From assembly GCF_024297145.1 (NCBI RefSeq), contig NZ_JANCTC010000024.1:1-64000 (forward strand): a DNA stretch of 64,000 bases. Direction: 5' to 3'. Shown here piece by piece: positions 1-7,912 of this stretch. Origin of the DNA: Mesorhizobium sp. LMG 17147. GTDB lineage: Bacteria > Pseudomonadota > Alphaproteobacteria > Rhizobiales > Rhizobiaceae. Position numbers and translations under genes: made by a program. The notes beneath the pieces were generated by a model. It was not told where the DNA came from, did no database searches, and saw only the letters and a program-made list of their open reading frames with translations. How positions within the stretch are numbered: the stretch's first letter is position 1; each line of letters starts with the position of its first letter.

Positions 1-1
1 G

Positions 2-172
2 TTGTTGCAGCGCCATCGGGCGACTGGCTCGGTTGCGCCTGGCAAGATGGGCGGACATCGCAAGAGGGTGCTGGAGCCGCACCGTGCCTTCATCGAGGCG
101 CGTCTGCGTGAGACACCGCATCTGACGTTGCACGGTCCTCGTCGCATTCGCGGCGGGCTTTTGCGTTTTTAG
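2..172 (+). pseudogene. IS630-family transposase remnant (partial, enters from the window edge)
   Basis: The frame from base 2 reads through 56 codons to a TAG at 170-172. It contains the stretch GKMGGHRKRVLEPHRAFIEA followed by RLRETPHLTLHG. I recognise this as the region of IS630-type transposases between the helix-turn-helix and the DDE domain. After LTLHG the frame degenerates and stops, so no DDE catalytic core follows. The left end is cut by the window edge. It is a dead insertion-sequence fragment beside the TIR gene and indicates an accessory region. Confidence 0.65.
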
Positions 173-463
173 GACGGAACGAAGCTACTCTCACACGATA
201 CCAAGGCCGTCCTCCGCTTGCTTGTGCAGGCTGGGCGGCTTGGGGCCGATTACGAATTGGCCCAGCGCGTTGGTTGGGAACGGGCGCGTGCCAGCGACCT
301 ATGCACGATTGCAGACACCGGACCCGTTGTGCATGTGGGCTACGTCAAGAACCCCAATTTGAGGGAACGTCTCCCGAAGACCGTTCTGCTGTTACCTTAC
401 TGCGCGAATGACTGATAACACTCAACAGATCCACGCCAATCCGCGCCAAGTGCGTAGGGCGCG
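173..463. other. Stretch without a convincing gene
   Basis: This lies between the transposase remnant and the 3' end of the TIR gene. A TTG-initiated open frame of 65 codons occurs at 218-415 on the plus strand. It has no clear ribosome binding site and I recognise no family. It may be a decayed continuation of the mobile element or of a gene it disrupted. I see no hairpin terminator or repeat here. Confidence 0.4.
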
Positions 464-1474
464 CTAGAGAACGTCGCCCGGGTCGAACGGTACACCAGCC
501 TCTCGAAGCTCCTTTGCGAACTCTCGCTCCCAATTCTTGCCATCACCGAACTGGACGTAACCGATACCGTCAAAGTCAGAGGGCTTTTCAACCCCCTCGG
601 CCATCAGCGCACAGACATTCTTTGCGCCTAACTTTCCGATGAAAAATCCCAGCTCGAACACGACGTTCTGTCGAGCCCGCTTTCCTAGAGTTGCACCAAC
701 AAGACCTCCGACATCTTCCGGCATCATGACCACGACGGCGAACGAAGCGCCGTCGGACACCTCTTGGAATTTCGTTAGGATCGATCTGCCTGCATTGGCA
801 TTCTTGTGCAGGATGATCGGTTCAAGTTTCAATCGTCGTAGGAACAGCTCAACTTCGTTGAGTGCACCTTTGTCGCGTCCATGAACAACGAACACCTTCC
901 GCGATTTTTGTGGCACCTTGTGTAGCTCCCCAGAGGGCATCACTGAAATTGGACTAACCGTGGCCGAGAGGGCGCGCTCTTGGTTACTTGTCATGTCCCG
1001 GCCGAAATCTCGCGCGTAGGCTACACCTTCGTCTTCGGCGGCCTTTGGGGGCGAGTTGACGAACACTTGCCGAAGTCTGCTAATGGCATTCTTTCGGACA
1101 AGCTTGCCGCTGAGCATCTTGAAACCGTCGGCTTCTAGGGCGATCCAGAAATCCATCCGCTTTTGAGCGCTAACGTCGCTCATTTCCCCGAGGGGATACT
1201 CCCGGTCCAGGTTCCCAGCACTCTGAATAAGGAAGCGGTCCAGCCGGTCTCCCTCTGGGGTCAATTCGGATGGATGATCAACTGCATACGTGGCCAGCGC
1301 CATTGCACGACTGTGGCGGCCTCCCTTATCCCGTCCGGCATCTATGCCATCGATCCCGATCTCCAAAAGAAGTTGATCGAAATCGGAATGGCCGAGCGAA
1401 GCCAAGATATTGCAGGCGCCGAGCACCAGCTTTCGCGATGCTTTGTATCCTGGCTCATTCATCACGCTCGCCAT
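464..1474 (-). CDS. TIR-like nucleotide-binding protein (CAP12/Pycsar-effector type domain), putative defence effector
   Basis: 336 residues. The C-terminal half (about 190-336) has the hallmarks of the TIR-like domain found in CBASS Cap12 and Pycsar effectors: KVFVVHGRD at its start, then AFAVVVMMPEDVG-like and KRARQNVVFELGFFIGKLG segments, and a KPSDFDGIGYV segment near the end. In this family such domains usually cleave NAD+ when activated. The first 150 or so residues look helical and recall death-like adaptor domains; that is inference. The helix normally carrying the catalytic glutamate (GRTIIEKF in relatives) reads GRSILTKF, so activity is uncertain. The ATG at 1474 is preceded by GGAG nine bases away, inside the end of the upstream microprotein gene, which suggests coupled translation. 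No cyclase gene lies nearby in the window. Confidence 0.75.
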   Translation of the reverse strand: MASVMNEPGYKASRKLVLGACNILASLGHSDFDQLLLEIGIDGIDAGRDKGGRHSRAMALATYAVDHPSELTPEGDRLDRFLIQSAGNLDREYPLGEMSDVSAQKRMDFWIALEADGFKMLSGKLVRKNAISRLRQVFVNSPPKAAEDEGVAYARDFGRDMTSNQERALSATVSPISVMPSGELHKVPQKSRKVFVVHGRDKGALNEVELFLRRLKLEPIILHKNANAGRSILTKFQEVSDGASFAVVVMMPEDVGGLVGATLGKRARQNVVFELGFFIGKLGAKNVCALMAEGVEKPSDFDGIGYVQFGDGKNWEREFAKELREAGVPFDPGDVL

Positions 1475-1477
1475 ATT

Positions 1478-1558
1478 TCAATGCTCCACCCCTAGCGTCA
1501 CCGTGGCGACAATATACGAGACGGCGAGCATTGCGTAGGCGAATTGGAGAAGGGTCAT
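1478..1558 (-). CDS. Hydrophobic microprotein (26 residues) directly upstream of the TIR gene
   Basis: The frame starts MTLLQFAYAMLAV and continues as one hydrophobic segment ending GVEH. It stops three bases before the ATG of the TIR gene. An in-frame ATG nine bases further upstream is possible, but AGAGG sits directly against that ATG and nine bases before the ATG chosen here, so the internal ATG is preferred. The first 21 residues match the neighbouring microprotein at 1613-1771 at 11 positions, including MT.LQ.AY..LAV, which suggests an old tandem duplication. It would form a single membrane helix. No family is known to me. It could also be a leader peptide that couples translation to the TIR gene. 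Confidence 0.45.
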   Translation of the reverse strand: MTLLQFAYAMLAVSYIVATVTLGVEH

Positions 1559-1612
1559 TTCGCTCATCCTCTGAGTTGTCGAATGACCTCTCATGTATCC
1601 CATGAAGGGGAT

Positions 1613-1771
1613 TCAGGTCCGACCCGATGCGGGTCGAAACCGACCTGAAACGGTTCGAATCTGTACTGCGCTTCGATGCCCTCCCATGCCGAAGAACGCG
1701 ATGAGGTAGCCGACAAAGGCAATGAACGCGCCAACGGCGAGGCAGAGGTAGGCGATCTGTAGGATGGTCAT
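1613..1771 (-). CDS. Hydrophobic microprotein (52 residues), paralogue of the 1478-1558 product
   Basis: Starts MTILQIAYLCLAVGAF, continues as a membrane helix to about residue 29 (AFFGMGG), then has a basic hydrophilic tail. The ATG has AAAGGAT about ten bases upstream. The N-terminal half is alignable at both protein and DNA level with the microprotein at 1478-1558, and both read toward the TIR gene. The tail may be a degenerate extension. Function unknown. It might be a small membrane partner, a toxin-like peptide, or non-functional; the sequence only shows the paired hydrophobic N-termini and ribosome sites. Confidence 0.4.
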   Translation of the reverse strand: MTILQIAYLCLAVGAFIAFVGYLIAFFGMGGHRSAVQIRTVSGRFRPASGRT

Positions 1772-1902
1772 GGGTGCGAATCCTTTCGCGGATTTCAGAT
1801 GACCGACTCACTTATGCCTTTTCGACTGCGAGTGACGCACAAACAGCCCGGTTTCCCGCTGTTCACAACAAAAATATTTCGGTGGAGAACTTCCCGGGGT
1901 TA

Positions 1903-1936
1903 AGAAAAAAGCCCCGGCTGATCAGGCCGAGGCTTT
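1903..1936 (-). terminator. Rho-independent terminator (minus strand)
   Basis: Minus-strand arms AAAGCCTCGGC and GCCGGGGCTTT pair over 11 bases with one G-T pair and a 7-base loop. They are followed on the minus strand by a run of T. It lies about 60 bases beyond the stop of the small ORF at 1993-2076 and would end a transcript coming from there or from tRNA-Arg. Confidence 0.75.
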
Positions 1937-1992
1937 ACTGGTTAGAGTTGATTTATTTCACAAATGCCAACCGGCAATGTTCAGTCTCTACG

Positions 1993-2076
1993 TCAATGTA
2001 TGAAATGGCTAAAATGGTGCCACGCCAGTATCATGTATCCCACGCCTATTGCGACGTGAACTAGGGCCTCAGTCAA
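1993..2076 (-). CDS. Possible 27-residue hydrophobic small protein (TTG start)
   Basis: The minus-strand TTG at 2076 follows GGGAGG at a spacing of ten bases. The product reads (M)TEALVHVAIGVGYMILAW and ends in a histidine-rich tail. A strong terminator lies downstream at 1903-1936, which supports a real transcription unit. The hydrophobic core and small size resemble the two microproteins nearer the TIR gene, but I cannot align it with them convincingly. TTG initiation and lack of a known family keep confidence low. Confidence 0.3.
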   Translation of the reverse strand: MTEALVHVAIGVGYMILAWHHFSHFIH

Positions 2077-2227
2077 GTCATATGTGCCTCCCTTCTTTTG
2101 CTCAGGATGGAGTGCCAGCAAAAGGCACCCTTCAAGCGCGCGAGACGGTATATAGGTTTGGAAAGCGTCTTAATCAAGGGAACGCCAAAATAACGGCAAT
2201 CCATACCATTTCAAAGGAGGGGCTACC

Positions 2228-2320
2228 GTGGGTGAAGGGCAACAGCGCACGTCACGTCCGTTTGGTGAGCCTAGAGCAAGCCTTGAAGAAAAAGCCAGCG
2301 TCAATCTACTGATCCATTGA
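2228..2320 (+). CDS. Short ORF with a strong ribosome binding site next to tRNA-Arg
   Basis: A GTG at 2228 follows AGGAGG at seven bases, an almost ideal Shine-Dalgarno arrangement. The frame encodes 30 residues beginning (M)GEGQQRTSRPFGEPRASL and stops six bases before the CCA end of the opposing tRNA-Arg. It could be the 5' stub of a gene cut off when DNA integrated at the tRNA, or a genuine small protein. I recognise no family. Confidence 0.3.
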   Translation: MGEGQQRTSRPFGEPRASLEEKASVNLLIH

Positions 2321-2326
2321 AAATAT

Positions 2327-2403
2327 TGGCGATCCCGACAGGATTCGAACCTGTGACCATCGGCTTAGAAGGCCGGTGCTCTATCCAGCTGAGCTACGGG
2401 ACC
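2327..2403 (-). tRNA. tRNA-Arg (anticodon TCT)
   Basis: Read on the minus strand, the gene begins GGTCCCG and ends CGGGATC-G-CCA, with the seven-pair acceptor stem closing (one G-T). The D arm TAGCTCAGCTGGATAGAGCA, the anticodon loop CTTCTAA (anticodon TCT) and the T loop TTCGAAT are all present. CCA is encoded. Its 3' end faces the accessory patch at 1-2326, the usual side for integrase-mediated insertion. Confidence 0.97.
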
Positions 2404-2453
2404 GCTGGCCGGCCGCATGACCGACGGATTGTGCCGGCAGGGCCGGTATGGGA

Positions 2454-2759
2454 TCAATGCGTCCAGGGCGTCCTGCGGTCATAGCGGAAATTCTCCGCAT
2501 AGGAAATCTGGCGGCGCTTGATTTCCTTCGGCTCCTCGACGCGGAAAGCCAGGCCTTCCTTCTCGGCATAGGCGACCGCCTCTTCTCTTGTGTCGAAGGT
2601 CAGCCTGATCTGGCTTCGCATGTCGCCGGACGTGGTGTAGCCCATCAGCGGATCGATCTTCTTGCGCTGCTCCGGATCGAATTCCAGCACCCAATAGCCG
2701 GTCTTGGCCTTGCCGGACTGCATCGCGGTTTTGGCTGGGCTGAAAATGCGGGCTGACAT
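2454..2759 (-). CDS. ETC complex I subunit, NDUFS4-like
   Basis: 101 residues from the ATG at 2759 (MSARIFSPAKTAMQSGKAKT). It matches the small alphaproteobacterial homologue of the mitochondrial 18-kDa complex I subunit NDUFS4. Seen here are the WVLEFDPEQRKKIDPLMGYT block, the TRSGDMRSQI-like TSGDMRSQI segment and the C-terminal YAENFRYDRRTPWTH. In the family it is a peripheral accessory subunit of NADH:quinone oxidoreductase. Length is usual for bacterial members. A longer open frame extends upstream to 3371 but runs antisense into the hydrolase gene, so the internal ATG is preferred. It stands alone between two tRNA genes, away from any nuo cluster in this window. Confidence 0.9.
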   Translation of the reverse strand: MSARIFSPAKTAMQSGKAKTGYWVLEFDPEQRKKIDPLMGYTTSGDMRSQIRLTFDTREEAVAYAEKEGLAFRVEEPKEIKRRQISYAENFRYDRRTPWTH

Positions 2760-2919
2760 GACCACCTCATTGCTGGTTGCAAGCGCACGACCGCGACCCC
2801 AGATTACTGTTCTCTGGCCATGCACTAGCCCGTCATTACTGCGCAATGCCGCCGGCAGCAAGGCCGATGGCTTTTTACGCTTGCTTTGGTGGGCTGAAAT
2901 CACTAGGCAACGGACCGTT

Positions 2920-2996
<77 letters not shown>

Positions 2997-3088
2997 TTCA
3001 TCAAGCAAATCTCGTCGGCAGCGCAAGCGGATCGCGCTCGAGCGGACGGACAGCACGAGCCTGCGCTGCCCGTCCGATACCCAAGCCG

Positions 3089-3916
3089 TCAGCCTTGGAT
3101 GAAGGCCAGCAGATCCGGATTGATGATCTCCGGATGGGTGGTGCACATGCCGTGCGGCAGCCCCTTGTAGACCTTGAGCGTGCCATGCTTCACCAGCTTG
3201 GCCGCAAGCAGCGCGGAATCGGCTATCGGCACGATCTGGTCGTCGTCGCCATGCATGATCAGGACGGGCACGTCGAGCTTCCTTAGATCGTCGGTGAAGT
3301 CGGTCTCGGAAAAGGCCTTGATGCAGTCGTAATGGGCCTTGGCTCCGCCCATCATGCCCTGGCGCCACCAATTGTCGACGGCACCTTGCGAGACCTTGGC
3401 GCCCTCGCGGTTGAAGCCATAAAACGGGCCGGCCGGCACATCCCTGTAGAACTGGGCGCGGTTAGCGGCCAGGGCGGCGCGAAAGCCGTCGAAGACTTCG
3501 ATCGGCAAGCCGCCGGGGTTGCTGTCGGTCTTGACCATAATCGGCGGCACGGCGCCGATCAGCACCGCCTTGGCAACACGGCCGCCGCCGCCATAAAGCG
3601 CGACGTAACGCGCCACCTCGCCGCCACCGGTCGAGTGGCCGATGTGGATCGCATCCCTGAGATCGAGATGCGCCGCCAGCGCCGCAACATCGGCGGCGTA
3701 GGTGTCCATCTCATTGCCGGTCGCGGTCTGCGACGAGCGGCCGTGGCCGCGGCGGTCATGTGCGATGACGCGGTAGCCCTTTTCGAGGAAGAACAGCATC
3801 TGGTTGTCCCAGTCGTCTGAGCTCAGCGGCCAGCCGTGATGGAACACGATCGGCTGGCCCTTGCCCCAATCCTTGTAGAAAATCTCGGTGCCGTCATGGG
3901 TTGTGAATGTGCTCAT
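3089..3916 (-). CDS. Alpha/beta hydrolase, non-haem chloroperoxidase/arylesterase type
   Basis: 275 residues, the normal length for this family. The N-terminus FTTHDGTEIFYKDWG and HHGWPLSSDDWD are characteristic. The nucleophile elbow is GHSTGGG near residue 95, the acid is expected in HGDDDQIVPI, and the catalytic histidine in LPHGM near the C-terminus. These cofactor-free enzymes hydrolyse esters or perhydrolyse short acids in the cytoplasm; the natural substrate cannot be told from sequence. The ATG has AAGGAG upstream. It is transcribed divergently from a broken GlxA-type regulator, whose intact form may once have controlled it. Confidence 0.9.
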   Translation of the reverse strand: MSTFTTHDGTEIFYKDWGKGQPIVFHHGWPLSSDDWDNQMLFFLEKGYRVIAHDRRGHGRSSQTATGNEMDTYAADVAALAAHLDLRDAIHIGHSTGGGEVARYVALYGGGGRVAKAVLIGAVPPIMVKTDSNPGGLPIEVFDGFRAALAANRAQFYRDVPAGPFYGFNREGAKVSQGAVDNWWRQGMMGGAKAHYDCIKAFSETDFTDDLRKLDVPVLIMHGDDDQIVPIADSALLAAKLVKHGTLKVYKGLPHGMCTTHPEIINPDLLAFIQG

Positions 3917-4009
3917 CGTCCTACTCCTTGATGGAAAAGTTGGGGGTAACAGGGAAGCTTTTAGCCCCCTCAGCTGGAAAAATTATAACAGTGCGGTCAG
4001 GGTGAGCAT

Positions 4010-4044
4010 TGGCAAAACGGACATTCAACGTGGCAAAACTGACA
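4010..4044. promoter_or_regulatory. Tandem 14-bp direct repeat, candidate AraC-type operator
   Basis: TGGCAAAACGGACA at 4010-4023 recurs as TGGCAAAACTGACA at 4031-4044, 13 of 14 identical and exactly 21 bp apart, two helical turns. AraC/GlxA-family proteins typically bind such same-orientation half-sites. The repeats lie in the divergent space between the hydrolase and the GlxA-like gene; the second ends one base before the latter's ATG. Confidence 0.5.
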
Positions 4045-4045
4045 A

Positions 4046-5049
4046 ATGACGGCTGCGCGTGATCTGATCGAAATCGGCCTCGTCTTGTATCCCGGCGTGC
4101 AGGAAGCAGCCGTGCTCGGCCTGACCGATCTTTTCATGCTGGCAAACCGGCTGGCTGTCGAGCGGTCGCCGGACGCGGCGAGGCTTCGCGTCAGTCATTG
4201 GCAATTGGAGGACGCGGGCCACACCGTAGTCCGCAGCTTCGACAGCGAGCCCGGCGCCGACAATGAACCAGCCATGGTTATCCTCCCGCCGACGTTGGGG
4301 GATCCGATCGCTCGGGAAGCAGCCGCGCCCTATGCCGGCTGGCTCAGGGATCGCCACACGGCAGGCGCGACGCTCGGTTCGGTCTGCGCCGGCGCCTTCG
4401 TGCTTGCCGAGACCGGCCTGTTGTCCGGTCGCGCCGCGACGACGCACTGGGCTTATCGCGACGCGCTGGCGCTACGCTTCCCAGACATCCTGCTCGACGC
4501 CGACAGGCTGGTCATCGACGATGGCGATATCATTACCGCCGGCGGCTACATGGCCTGGACCGATCTCGGCCTGAAGCTGGTGGACAGAGTGCTCGGGTCA
4601 GCCGTAATGATGGACACGGCGCGTTTCATGCTGGTCGATCCACCGGGCCGCGAGCAACGTTTTTACAGCCCGTTTGCGCCGCGATTGACCCATGACGACG
4701 AAGCGATCCTCAAGGTGCAGCATTGGCTGCAGGCGAACGGCGCGCGCGACGTGACGCTCAGCGTCATGGCCGAGCATGCGGGGCTGGAGGAGCGGACCTT
4801 TCTGCGACGCTTCCGCAACGCCACTGGCCTCAGGCCGACCGAATATTGTCAGCACCTGCGGGTCGGCAAGGCGCGCGAGATGCTGGAAACCACGATGCCG
4901 ATCGATCGACCAGATCGCCTGGGAGGTCGGCTATGACGATCCCGGCTCCTTCCGCAAGGGTATTCGCCAGGATAACCGGCCTGGTGCCCGGCGATTATCG
5001 CCGGCGCTTTGGCGTGGAACGAGCCGCGATTGCCGGAGGTGAAAGTTGA
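4046..5049 (+). pseudogene. GlxA-type AraC-family regulator, frameshifted in the DNA-binding domain
   Basis: The first 296-codon frame (4046-4936) has an N-terminal DJ-1/PfpI-like domain (IGLVLYPGVQEAAVLGLTDLF, and GSVCAGAFVLAETGLLSGR around residue 115) and the first helix-turn-helix of an AraC domain (HAGLEERTFLRRFRNATG). The frame then breaks. The expected IAWEVGYDDPGSFRK continues one frame away, and ITGLVPGDYRRRFG in the third frame, ending at 5049. Two lesions explain this: a tandem duplication of ATCG at 4901-4908 and an extra G in the run at 4958-4960. The second helix-turn-helix is lost, so DNA binding is probably abolished. There is no clear ribosome site before 4046. Confidence 0.8.
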
Positions 5050-5247
5050 GACCTGGCCGCCGCAATGGCGCTACTAGATGCATCTGACGGCAAGCTCGCC
5101 GGGCGAGAACCCCAACCACTCCATCCCGGCGAGGCTACTACCTGATTTGATACGCAATCAGGACCGGGATTAGCCGGCAAGCTCTTTGTTGCAAGACAGA
5201 TGCCAGCCTTTTTTCCCAAAATGGGACGGCGGCTGAACTGGAATCCT

Positions 5248-5949
5248 CTAAATCTCGAACTCGCCCTGCCCTTCATCCATGGCGCTGACGGTCTCGGCTG
5301 CTAGCGCGCGGGTGATCGGCGTCTTGCGCTCGAGCGCGGTGCGGTCGAGCCGTTCGACCACCCGCATTGCGGTGGCCAGCGAGCGTTCGATGCGGCGCAC
5401 AAGATATTGCACGACATGCGGCTCGACCTCGACCTGTCGATCGGCGAACAGCTTTGTGATGACGCCGGCCAGCAAGAGGTCGTCGGGCTCGTGGATCTCG
5501 ACGGTAGCCGCCGCCTTCAGCCGCGATGCCAGGTCGGGCAGCCGGACGCCCCAGGCAGAGGGAAAGCGGCGCGCCGTCAACAGTAAGGTCGAGCCGGCGC
5601 CGCGCACCGCATTGATCAGGTGGAACAGACCGTGCTCGTCGACCGGGCCGGCATCGACATCGTCGATCAGGGCCGGATGCGCGCCGAGATTTTCGATGCA
5701 GTCGCCGATGCGGCCGGCCTCCACTTTCACCGCGTCGGCGCGGGTCCGCCAGATCGAGGCCAGATGGGTTTTTCCGGAGCCGGCCGGCCCGGCCAGCACG
5801 ACAACCGGCGACGGCCAGTCCGGCCAGCGGTCGACAAGCGCCGCCGCCTGGCTGTTGGTGCTGGAAACGACGAGCTCGTCGCGCGAATAGCCGGTGCCGT
5901 GGCCTAGATCGAGCGGCAATTGGCGCGGCGGATCGATCTTGTCCGGCAT
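5248..5949 (-). CDS. hdaA: DnaA-inactivating protein HdaA
   Basis: 233 residues from the ATG at 5949. Residues 9-15 read RQLPLDL, matching the sliding-clamp binding motif of Hda proteins. It is followed by a DnaA-like AAA+ domain with Walker A GPAGSGKTHL (Lys60), Walker B-like ALIDDVD, and a sensor region near LTARRFPSAWGVRLPDLASRLK. In Caulobacter and rhizobia HdaA with the beta clamp stimulates ATP hydrolysis by DnaA and so prevents re-initiation. The gene starts five bases after the stop of the upstream permease gene, so the two are co-transcribed with the CDP-alcohol transferase. In related genomes I remember polyphosphate kinase following it; here the next gene is the GlxA-like remnant. 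Confidence 0.9.
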   Translation of the reverse strand: MPDKIDPPRQLPLDLGHGTGYSRDELVVSSTNSQAAALVDRWPDWPSPVVVLAGPAGSGKTHLASIWRTRADAVKVEAGRIGDCIENLGAHPALIDDVDAGPVDEHGLFHLINAVRGAGSTLLLTARRFPSAWGVRLPDLASRLKAAATVEIHEPDDLLLAGVITKLFADRQVEVEPHVVQYLVRRIERSLATAMRVVERLDRTALERKTPITRALAAETVSAMDEGQGEFEI

Positions 5950-5954
5950 CTGGC

Positions 5955-7137
5955 TCAACCGCGCGCGCCCCCGCGGCGGCGCACCTGCAGCGGCGGCACC
6001 GGCTCGTCGGCATGGCCCTTGTAGAGCGGCGATTCGAGATAGCGCGCGATGGCGAAGCGCACCAGAACGGCAACGGCGGCGGAAGCCGGAACGGCGATCA
6101 GCAGGCCGACGAAGCCGAACAGCGCGCCGAAGGCAAACAGCGCGAACATAAGCCACACCGGATGCAGGCCGACGCTTTTGCCGACCAGCCGCGGCTGCAG
6201 GATATTGCCCTCGATGAACTGGCCGACGAAGAACACCCCGGCCACCGCCGCGATCATGGTCCAGTCCGGCCAGAACTGGACGAAGGCGACGCCGACGGCC
6301 AGCACCAGGCCGGTCAGCGAGCCGACATAGGGGATGAACGAGATCAGCCCGGCAAACAGGCCGATGAGGATGCCGAAATTCAGGCCCGTCAACGTCAGGC
6401 CGGTGGCATACATGGCGCCCAGCACCAGGCACAGCGTGCCCTGTCCGCGCACGAAGCCGGCGGTTGCCGTGTTGATATCCCTGGCGATCGCCCTGACGGT
6501 CTTGACATAGTCGCGTGGCACCCAGCTGTCGACGATTGCCACCATGCGGTCCCAGTCGAGCAGCATGTAGAAGGCGACGACCGGCGTCACCACGAACAGG
6601 CTGACCACCGAGACCAGCGCCACGCCGGAGCTCCAGATCGAGGTGAAGACGGTGGTCAGGAGGCCGAAGCCGGAGGTCAGCAGCGAGTTCAAGCCTTCAC
6701 GCAGGCCATTGGCGTCGACGCCGAATTTCTCTTCCAGCCATTTCGGGTCGAAGCTGGTGATCAGGCTCTGCAGCCGGGTCAGATAGTCCGGCAGCTTGCT
6801 GGCGAAATCAGCCATCTGCGAGGCGAGCACCGGAACCAGGATGACGACGGCCAGCACCAGGACGACGATAAAGGCGACGAGGATAACCACTGTTGCCATC
6901 AGCCTGGACAGGCCGAGACGCTCCAGCCGGTCGGCGACAGGGTCGAGGAAATAGGCGAGCACCATCCCGGCAACGAAGGGCAGAAGGATGCCGCTGAAGA
7001 CGTAAAGGAAGACGGCGAGGATGATGGCGCTGACCAGCCAGAAGCGGATCTGCCGGCGAAACGACGCCGATGCCGCAGCCTCCGCCGCCGCGGCTTCGGC
7101 CTCGGCGTCGATGGACCGTTCGTCAGGTGCCCGATGT

Positions 7138-7166
<29 letters not shown>
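5955..7166 (-). CDS. AI-2E family transporter (PerM/YdiK-like permease)
   Basis: 403 residues. An alanine/glutamate-rich cytoplasmic N-terminus (about 1-35) is followed by paired membrane helices (FWLVSAIILAVFLYVFSGILLPFVAGMVLAYFL region), a periplasmic stretch around residues 90-140, and a C-terminal helix cluster including GLISFIPYVGSLTGLVLAVG, a conserved block of this family. Members are proposed to export small molecules; substrate unknown here. The start at 7166 overlaps the end of the CDP-alcohol transferase gene by 29 bases and lies in one operon with hdaA. The ribosome binding site is weak, consistent with coupled translation. Confidence 0.88.
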
Positions 7167-7701
<535 letters not shown>

Positions 7702-7912
7702 ATCCCGTCGCTCTTGTTTGTCGATACATGATGGAGAAGGAGGGTTACGGCAAGTGAGAAGCGACACAGAAGCTGCCAATCACCCCTCGAGGGCGCCAGC
7801 AATGAAATAGGTCAAGACCGATGTCGATTTCGGGGAGGCTCATTCGTCTCACGATGGGAAGCCGAAGAATTCGCCCAGACCTTCCTGGACCGCGAGCAAG
7901 GAAACGGACGCG

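Noticed and set aside
2049..2312. 87-codon plus-strand frame near tRNA-Arg
   Set aside because: No ribosome site at its start. It overlaps in another frame the 30-codon ORF that has a near-ideal ribosome site, and on the opposite strand a small ORF with terminator.
5141..5163. Palindrome CCTGATT/AATCAGG as hdaA terminator
   Set aside because: Only seven pairs, AT-rich, with no T run on the minus strand.
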